Shown in pieces: positions 56,226-64,000 of a stretch of 64,000 nucleotides of DNA. The position numbers were made by a program, and so were the translations under genes. The notes under the pieces were generated by a model. That model saw only the letters and a program-made list of their open reading frames with translations. It made no database searches and was not told the DNA's origin. Numbering within the stretch: position 1 is the stretch's first letter; each line of letters starts with the position of its first letter. Origin of the DNA: Platycnemis pennipes (lineage: Eukaryota; Arthropoda; Insecta; Odonata; Platycnemididae). The DNA is taken from the NCBI GenBank assembly GCA_933228895.1, contig OW121858.1, forward strand, positions 30,093,859 through 30,157,858, given 5' to 3'.

Positions 56226-57240
56226 GTGATGAGCGATACATCGCTAACTGTGATCGAATCGCCGATACTGAAAAGTAGCAATCACAGCCTGCGATTTAAA
56301 TAATCGAAATCACTGTGACTGCGAATTCGGTGAATTTGCTGTGAAGCTGCAACCAACTGCACCAGTGCAACCTATTAGAACCACTGCTACCGCGCATTAA
56401 CTGTGATTGACCGTGATCGCTATACTTGCTAGTTCAAAACCCCTCGTTTTGAACTACCCTCAAGTCGTCCCAGGATGGTCACAGCTCGAACGTCTTCACT
56501 TATGCATGTCACTGGGTCTAATAAGATAGAGGAGTAGGCCGAGGCCTTGATGATCAATAACCTGTTGGAATGCTTCTCTTGGGAAATATTGAGAGGGGGT
56601 GGCGGGAGGGTTGAAGTTTTGGGGGTGGTTCGGATGTTTGAGGGGGGAGTGGGGTAAATTACCGAGTTTGCGAAGTTCTTTATAGCCTCGGCTTATTGTT
56701 CCTCGAAGTTGTGAGGTGTTCAACTACTACTTGTTGTCGGGAACTTGTTCGCCAACTTTTTTTATGCCCTCCCTGGCGCGGGAAAGTTGTGAAAATTTTT
56801 CCCCGCCCAGCCGACAACTCCGGACTGTTCCTGCCAACTTTGAACTCTGCCCCCGGATCCCCACCTCCCTGCTGAACACCTCGTCTGAAACTCACTCCGA
56901 CAACTAACTTTGGCCATTTTAGAATTTAACCCCGCAGTTTTCGATGAGTTCGTCTCTCCAGTGAGTGTGTTTTGCGGAGTAGAGTTGTGAGAGAACCTTT
57001 GCAGACGAGGTTCCTGGGAGGTGGGACACCCCTCTCAACTTTTTGATCCAAACACTGGTGACCTTGACCTACAAAAGTTTTCGAGGTCGCACGAACTAGG
57101 AGCGACGCTTTATTTTTTCGACCTTCATCTGTTCGAAACGGTGCCACTGGATCATGTGTCGGGACTTCCCCAGTGTCTCAACCAGCCACAGTCCGGACGA
57201 ACTAACGTAGACGAAGGCTAGTACTCCACCTCGCGTGATC
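56226..57240. other. Mixed-composition unique region
   Basis: Moderately GC-rich, with inverted words GTTGTCGGGAACTT / CCGACAACTCC and several AACTT-CGCCAACTTT repeats near 56740-56840. Small frames on both strands, none recognisable. Confidence 0.3.
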
Positions 57241-57249
57241 CTACAACTC

Positions 57250-59480
57250 CTGGTATCTTTAACTGATTCGAGTAATTCGAGCTAGCAGCTAATTTTTGGA
57301 GACTAGTTCCAATTCCCAGTATTCGTTGTAAGGTATTGGTGTTTAAAGTTATCGGTTGGGAAGCAATGACTAGATGAGATAGTAAATATCTGAGAACATC
57401 TATGAAGCCAAATAACTATGGTGACCGAAGCATTTAGGTAATAGTAACTGCAATTTCCCAAGTGAATAGAGCATTTTTATAATAGAAAAAAGAAGGTACT
57501 TTGATCGTACTGCAACTTCTAGTGTCTCCTACTGATTCGAGGAATTCGAGCTAGCAGCTAAAGTTTGGAGACTAGTTCCAATTCCCAGTATTCTTTGTAA
57601 GGTATCACATTGGTATTTTAAGTTAGCGCTTGGGAAGCAATGACTAGATGAGATAGTGAATATCTGAGAACATCTATGAAGCCAAATAACTACGGATGAC
57701 TGAAGCATTTAGGTAATAGTAAGTTCAATTGCCCAATTGACTAGGGCATTTTTATAATATTAGAAAAGATGGTACTTTGATCGTACTACAATTTCTAGTT
57801 TCTTCTACTGATTCGAGTAATTCGAGCTAGCCGAAGACGTTTAGAGACTAGTTCCAATTCCCAGTATTCGTTGAAAGGTATCACATTGGTGTTTAAAGTT
57901 AGCGCTTGGGAAGCATTGACTAGATGAGTTGAGTGCATGTCTTTGAACATCTATGAAGCTAAATAACTATCGAAGACGAAGCATGGTGGTAATAGTATGT
58001 ACAATTGCCCAAGTGACTAGGACATGTTTATAATATTAAAAAGAAGGTACTTTAATCGTACTACAACTTCTAGTATACTTGAGTAATTCGAGTAGCTAAA
58101 GTCTGGAGTCTATTTCCAATTCCCAGTATTCTTTGTAAGGTATCACATTGGTGTTTAGAGTTAGCGCTTGGGAAGACTATATGAGTAGATTGCATGTCTG
58201 TGAACATCTATGAAGCCAAATAACTATCAAAGAGCGAAGCACGATGGTAATAGTATGTACAATTGCCCAAGTGACTAGGGCATTTTTATAATAGAAGAAA
58301 AGATGGTACTTTGATCGTACTACAACTTCTAGTATCTTTGGCTGATTCGAGTAATTCGAGCTAGCCGATAAAGTCTGGAGTCTAGTTCCAATTCCTTGGG
58401 ATCGTTGTAAGGTAGCACACTGGTGTTTAAAGTTAGCTCTTTGTAAGAACAAGCTAGATGTGCTGAGTGAATATTGATATCTATGAAGCCAAATAACTAT
58501 AGATGACCGAATGATGAAGGAAATAGAATTCGAGCTAGCAGCTAAAGTCTGGAGACTAGTTCCAATTCCCAGTATTCTTTGTAAGGTATCACATTGATGT
58601 TTAAAGTAAGCACTTGGGAAGCATTGACTAGATGAGTTGATTGCATGTCTGTGAACATCTATGAAGCCAAATAACTATCGAAGAGCGAAGCACGATGGTA
58701 ATAGTATGTACAATTGCCCAAGTGACTAGGGCATTTTTATAATAGAAGAAAAGATGGTACTTTGATCGTACTACAACGTCTAGTATCTTTGGCTGATTCG
58801 AGTAATTCGAGCTAGCCGATAAAGTCTGGAGTCTAGTTCCAATTCCTTGGATTCGTTGAAAGGTGGCACACTGGTGTTCAAAGTTAGCGCTTGGTAAGAA
58901 CAAGCTAGACGTGCTGAGTGAATATTGATATATATTAAGCCAAATAACTACAGATGACCGAAGCATGAAGGAATTAATCAGTAGATATACCCAGGCCATG
59001 ACTGCATTCTTATAACAGAGGCAAAGAGTTTACTTTGATCCTACAACAAGTCCTAGTATCTGTTACTAATTCGAGAAATTCCTGCTGACCGCTAAAATTT
59101 GGAGACTACTCTAAATACCTTGAATTTTCTGTAAGGTATCACCAAGGTTTTTTGCGTTTTAAACTCCAGAAGCAAGAACTAGAGTAGTTAAGTGAGTATT
59201 GACATCTATGAAGACAAATAACTGTCGATGGTGGAAGGATGGAGGATATAGTAAATAGAATAGCCCAGGGCATTCTTATAACAGAAGTTATGCATCCACT
59301 TTGATCATGCTAGTCCTGGTATTAATTTGTAGTATTAAATATAGTATTCAGTCTAGTCTAGTTCTAGAATATATCGGTCTTGTATTCAGTATTTGTATTT
59401 TCGTCTGATTTGGACAATTCGAGCCTACCCCGTAACCTTCGAGACTAGTTCCAACACATTCCATCAATTTGTTGTGGGTA
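57250..59480. repeat. About 270-bp satellite containing LINE-derived sequence
   Basis: Landmark CCAATTCCCAGTATTC-type sequence falls near 57311, 57580, 57856, 58119, 58390, 58564, 58841 and 59112 (spacing 263-277, one short unit of 174). Units share GAGTAATTCGAGCTAGC, GGAGACTAGTTCC and AACATCTATGAAGCCAAATAAC. About 95 bp of each unit aligns to the LINE reverse-transcriptase 3' region: in the unit at 59214-59300 ATAGTAAATAGAATAGCCCAG + GGCATTCTT corresponds to AATAGTGAGTAGAATAGCCCAG and GGGCATTCTTT at 1566-1606. Frames at 58177-58452 and 58628-58999 (minus) are artefacts of the repeat. Confidence 0.85.
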
Positions 59481-61499
59481 AGCACCTCGGTGTTTTGGGT
59501 TGTCAGATAGGTAACTTAGATAGAAACAGCTAGAAGAAGCGTAAGTATTTCTATTTTGGAAGCCGATGTAAACAATGTGCGGCCGAATTAAGAATGGGTG
59601 TGCCAGCCTAGTTATATCTAGGAATCCATCAAGGGTACTAGAGATTGCGTTTCCTTAAACCCAGGACCCTCACGTTTCTAATTAAGCTGTTTAAAAATTG
59701 TATAATGCATTATGTTGTAAATGTGTGGACTTCAGAAGCCTTTGCAATACTTTAGCCGATTTTATGGATTCTAATCCTGATTCACAAGATATTATTTGAC
59801 TTCGGAGTCCAACAATATCTTGTGACCCGTCTGTCCATTATCGTCTGGATATCTTGTTTCAATTCTTGGGTTATGTTTTATTTGAGGAACCTTTCGTGAA
59901 ATACGAAGGGTACGTATGCACAGAAACTGTTTTCTTCATAGATTAGGCAACTGTGTTCTTGGCTGGCGTATACCTATTTTCTGAATAAAATTAGCGAGGG
60001 CTGCCTTGGATATATATAAAAGGACGCATTGTTAGTTTTCCGGGTTAAAGCCACTAGAAATTTTTAGTTCTGCAGTATAAAGCTATCTTGGTTTTAAAGA
60101 GAGAAGCATTGGTAGCTGAACTGGTTGAACCCCTCGAAATTAAGAGTACGGTATTAAAGTTCCGTTATAGTTAATGTTTTTTCTTGGAGGAATTTTACCT
60201 ATTGTGCATACTTACCGGTAATGTTGTTGAATATTTTAGCTGCTACTAGTTTGCAGTCCTTGAGTTTTTGAGATTGAACCCTTTTAAGGGTGAGAATCTT
60301 AAGGGTTTAAGGTTTGACTTCAACCTCATGAATGGTGCGAACGACTACGGCTGCTATACGACTTAGACGTTTCAGGAGTTCGTCTAACGTCTTATTCCTT
60401 TGATCCTCAAGAAATCCAAAGCCAATAAGAAAGTCTTGGTAGCTTAATTATCTAATGATAAACCGGCAGGAATACAGAAGGTTCTGAGTTCGATACCAGG
60501 TCAATGAGAATGATATATTTTTCACTGCGGCAATTCTTTTATGGTACCTATTACTGTTATTCCTGAACATGTCTGGATTGGAAAGACTCCATCGAAACTT
60601 TAAAATCTGTTATTATCAAACTGTTTCAAGTTATCAGCAATCTCTTGCTCCGGTAAGCGCAATTGGAAGGATTGGTGTTCTGTCTTGATGTAAATGATTT
60701 AAATTTTTCTTTGAAAGCAATACTATGTTCCCTTTAGGAGCAAATATGCCACAATGATCGTACTACTTACTGAGCTGAGACCTAATGATATCCAGGATCC
60801 CATCAAGGGTACTGGAATATTCATTTTCTAAAACCCAGGACCCTCACGTTTCTGATTAAGCTGTTTAAAAATGCTGTAATGCATTAAGTCGTAAAATATG
60901 TGGTCTCCTTCGGTTATAGGACCAGTGCCATTATAACTAAAACCGAACTGACACTGGTTACTAGTTATCTACTGCTCAAGGAGGTTCTGTTTAAGTTACC
61001 ACTGCCTTAAAAATGATCTCGACGATTTGCTTATGCTACTTATAGTACCATAGAACCACAGAAAGTGTACAAGAGATCGCATTTCCTGTAACCCAGGGCA
61101 CTCAGGTTTCTAATTAAGCTGTTTAAAAAAACTAGACTGTAAAAGTTCTTGAAATAGTAAAATTGTACACTTGGAAATGTTTCCATTTGGGCAAAAGAAG
61201 CACGAAATATGGATGTGAGAAAATTTCGTGGCGTTTTAACCGAAAAATGTTCAATGTGCCAGTGGACCAGGAACTATTTCAAATACTGTATCTTATGCTA
61301 TAGATCCTTTGCTCCTCATTTGAGCTTGCATCTGGAGGATGTTTCTTTCGAGGCCGCAATAGGAGAAAATACGAAATTGGAAGCATTTGAAAAGTGGTGC
61401 AATGTCTGTGGTTTGATGAAGATATCGGTTGCGATGTGAAGAAAAAATTCTTGGCTTCGTCCGCGTCGAGAACTAAAATTATAAGGGATAAATCTTTAA
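59481..61499. repeat. Spacer with a block present three times
   Basis: CCAGGACCCTCACGTTTCTAATTAAGCTGTTTAAAAAT (seen as ACCCTCACGTTTCT and TTAAGCTGTTTAAAAA) occurs near 59660, 60835 and 61095, each time preceded by ATCAAGGGTACT- or GTGTACAAGAG-like sequence. The rest, including 61209-61439 (76-codon frame, Cys-rich but unrecognised), holds nothing firm. Confidence 0.55.
60433..60504 (+). ncRNA. tRNA-like fragment
   Basis: TGGTAGCTTAATTATCTAATG resembles an A box and D arm, and GTTCTGAGTTCGATACCAGG a B box and T arm, at a tRNA-like distance. No clear acceptor or anticodon arm, so a SINE or tRNA pseudogene is more likely than a gene. Confidence 0.4.
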
Positions 61500-62285
61500 A
61501 GGCCGTTGTACACTGTACAATTTCTTGTACAAGAAGTTGTACAATAAATTGAACGGCGATATTTCACCAAGATATTGTAGAAGAAGTTGGTTCACGGTCG
61601 TACAAGATCAAAAATATTTTCGTGCAATTTGTTTAGCCAATAACATGCGCAGATACCGTTTTCCGTCGAACAGCTGAATTGCGATATCTGATGACGATAT
61701 TATTTTCAAAACACTGCCACAGTAACTGGGTTACCATGATTTGATACCATTAATCCTAGCATTATAATAAAATGAAATTATACGAATGGTTACCTGCAAT
61801 CTTTCATCGGGTAATGAAATCCATCATTTATCCACCAGACATCATGTTTTTTGCTTGTTGCATATATTTATTTTTGGTTCAATAACTTCATCCTAATATC
61901 ATTGATGGGTTTTAATGTTTGTCAGTGTGTCCAACTTTTGAGAAATAGAACACTTCCGACGCGACCGACGAATATCACAATATGGAAGCAACAATTGTAC
62001 ACGATATGTACAACAAAAATGGAAGTTTTGCCACGCTAATAGGAATAAAAGTTATCACAAATACACATGAACACCAACCTTACGAATACTAAACGATCGC
62101 ATCACTACCGTCACATGTCATGCGCAGAAGCTACGGAGTGGATCTTTTGAAACGGTTTCATCCAATGTTTTTATAGAGCATGATCTAATTTCTTGTACAA
62201 GAAATTGTACGAACGCCTCGTACACGATGCAATTTGCGCGTTGTACAAGTTGTTGTACAAGAAATTGTACCGTGTACAACGGCCT
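61500..62285. mobile_element. PIF/Harbinger-type MITE, 786 bp
   Basis: Ends AGGCCGTTGTACAC (left) and the reverse complement of GTGTACAACGGCCT (right); the TIR continues through GTACAATTTCTTGTACAA, roughly 45 bp in all. Flanked by TAA on both sides (61497-61499 and 62286-62288). A TWA 3-bp target duplication with GG-rich TIRs is the PIF/Harbinger signature. GTACAA/TTGTAC words are reiterated inside both ends. No transposase; the small frame at 61851-62039 is featureless. Confidence 0.82.
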
Positions 62286-62365
62286 TAAGGAATATCCGAG
62301 CGTGAACCAATTCAGTTTACCCGCCGTTGAGATGGAGGTAGGCTCGCAGCGCCAGCCACGTGTTA

Positions 62366-63305
62366 GGGCCCTTTCATAGCTCGGCGTTGCGTTGGCGTTG
62401 GCCAATGAACTGCCTCGCTGAGAATGATGACGTCATACGCTTACTCGCCGGCGGCAGACGCAGAAAGTTCTGTCCGGCCAGACTTTTCTGCGTTGGGAGC
62501 GCGAAAACCCGCAGCGCTTGAAAAGTGAAGCTTAGCTGGGCAGTCGTTAGTGTGTTTGTTATTCATCATATGTGTCAAAGCCTTATTTTTATCGATTTGC
62601 ATTGCTTCTATTTTGTATCTTCATCATTAAAACATCCATATATTAATATTTACGGCAAATGTCCAGTTGGATTTAGACCCGGGGTCCTAACAGTATTTAC
62701 AACAACCCCCACATTGATTTATGCGGTAAAATGGTTTAATTCTTAGGTTTAAATAATCACGAATGACACCACTGCATATTCTTTTTGCATTTACCCTCAC
62801 CAATCCGTAATGACACAGAAAACTTAATTCTGATGCTATTGCATACAATACACATTTGCAATTGAGTTGTTCAAGCGCAAGTGACTGAATAATATCTTCA
62901 TGTAGATAGTTTAGTTAAACATATGCATCATTATTCTTCCACACTGACTTAATATTGACAAATAACCGGATTTGGCGACTTGAATTAACATTTTGAATCA
63001 TTGAGGCATGCATTGAGGTTACTTATTGAAATAATGGTTTTCTACGTCAACGAGTGTGCAGATGGAACTGCAAAAATTCTGTTGGCGACTCATTAATACT
63101 TTTATATTTATTTTACTGTATGTAGGCATGGCTTAACACAGATATAATCAAATACTAAAGCAATGTGTAAAGAAATGCAGTGAGTTTGCATCGGATTTAT
63201 CGAAACGCTTATCGCTTTTCGTTTGTTTCCGCAACGCTGAGCTATGAAAGCTCGCTTGGTCTGCTCGCGTTCGCAATAACGCAACGCCGAGCTATGAAAG
63301 AGCCC
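62366..63305. mobile_element. PIF/Harbinger-type MITE, 940 bp
   Basis: Left GGGCCCTTTCATAGCTCGGC and right, as reverse complement, GGGCTCTTTCATAGCTCGGC; the inverted match runs on through GTTGCGTT. Flanked by TTA on both sides (62363-62365 and 63306-63308), fitting a TWA target. It lies 80 bp from the preceding MITE of the same superfamily type but has unrelated TIRs. Non-coding. Confidence 0.85.
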
Positions 63306-64000
63306 TTACTATTTTTAAAAAACCGCGTCAAATTCAAAATTAGTAATTCAGGTAGTCTAGACAGCTCCAGAAATAAGTCACTACTGTTGCAAACTTAAAG
63401 TCTGCCGCCCCAGAGAGAAATCTCCTGAACCAGAAGACTTGAACAGAACAACAAGAAGAGGAAGATCAAGAATCTGCAGAAGTGTTAGCAGCTTAAATTT
63501 GGGTTAAACTCTATAGTCAGGGAAAAATGTATGATCGAACATTTAAAGAAAGTTCTTCTGGAAATTAACTTTCAACCCCCTCCCCTTACCCTCCCTCCCC
63601 CCCCCCTCCTAAAAAAACCTCCCCAAAAAACTGTATTCGGTGGCCTTGACCTAGAAACATTAAAAACAACCCTTTCGTTTTGTTTCTTGCAAGTTTTCTT
63701 CCCGCCCGAAAAACCCCGAAAAGTTCCTTTATTATCGGACTTTTTTAAGGGTTTGTCCGCCCCCCCCCCCCCCAAAAACTCCCCATAGTCAGGATTAATA
63801 GCTTCGAAAACTTCACAGAGGGCCGTCATATTATAAACTTTGGAGATGACTCACTCCCTAAGAAGTTTTCCCCTTTCTTGCAAGAGAGATAAGACCCTTG
63901 TGTTTTTTTTTTTTGGTGTAAGGGTTTTGCGTGACTTTAAAGAGGGATTCGTGCATTTCCCTGCACACGTGAACTGTTAGCATTAAGATAATATCATTTT
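63306..64000. other. Unique end of window with poly-C tracts
   Basis: C9-C14 tracts at about 63598-63608 and 63760-63774 inside a C/A-rich stretch (63570-63790). Complementary 85-codon frames on both strands arise from these tracts. No gene or repeat recognised. Confidence 0.4.

Noticed and set aside
61209..61439. 76-codon Cys-rich + strand frame
   Set aside because: Cysteine spacing does not match a zinc finger or other family I know, and no other copies or splice signals support it.
63531..63829. Overlapping proline-rich (+) and glycine-rich (-) 85-codon frames
   Set aside because: Both are products of poly-C/poly-G tracts on one DNA segment.

Overview
This window looks like gene-poor, AT-rich nuclear DNA from an insect or a closely related arthropod. 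The evidence is the many 5'-truncated non-LTR retrotransposon copies of an arthropod-type endonuclease-reverse transcriptase ending in (GATGAT)n, short non-autonomous DNA transposons with clear terminal inverted repeats (TIRs), tRNA-derived SINE-like units, a sequence block I associate with arthropod dispersed repeats, and spliceosomal exons with canonical GT/AG borders. No bacterial operon, phage module, CRISPR array or rRNA gene is present. The species cannot be named from sequence alone.

Only one protein-coding gene can be supported, on the + strand. Its main exon (50693-52678, 662 codons' worth of sequence, GC-rich) encodes a disordered, probably nuclear protein with poly-Q, poly-N, acidic/basic stretches and a KRRKR-type nuclear localisation signal. 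A GC-rich 59-bp exon (31536-31594) upstream joins it in frame (phase 2 to phase 2). If both belong to one gene, at least 31.5-52.7 kb, and probably more, is intron of that gene. Tandem repeats start almost exactly at both predicted 5' splice sites.

Layout. 1-8 kb: a duplicated unique repeat, then at least six LINE fragments in both orientations and a Transib-type element at 5988-6559. 8.5-13.2 kb: two families of TTAA-flanked MITEs sharing a GGAGG terminus, and a CGATA-motif duplication. 13.8-16 kb: a 163-bp satellite with a 490-bp three-unit higher-order repeat. 16.5-20 kb: a 521-bp TIR element, a second satellite (about 155 bp, alternating dimers) and a GC island. 20-24 kb: LINE tails, a cluster of tRNA-headed repeats and a minisatellite. 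27-30 kb: a three-level transposon nest. 31.5-39.8 kb: the micro-exon, tandem repeats, more MITEs. 42-50 kb: duplications and a 4.4-kb block bounded by long inverted repeats. 50.7-55.3 kb: the large exon and its intronic repeat. 55.7-59.5 kb: TIR-element repeats and a 270-bp satellite that contains a stretch of LINE reverse-transcriptase sequence. 61.5-63.3 kb: two adjacent PIF/Harbinger-type MITEs with TAA and TTA target duplications.

The most unusual content is therefore repeat biology: satellites with higher-order structure, a satellite seeded by a LINE, a Transib terminus that looks like a V(D)J recombination signal, and tandem arrays abutting splice donors. All positions were read by eye, so boundaries of diverged repeats are accurate only to roughly 10-30 bp, and family names rest on termini and target duplications, not on database searches.
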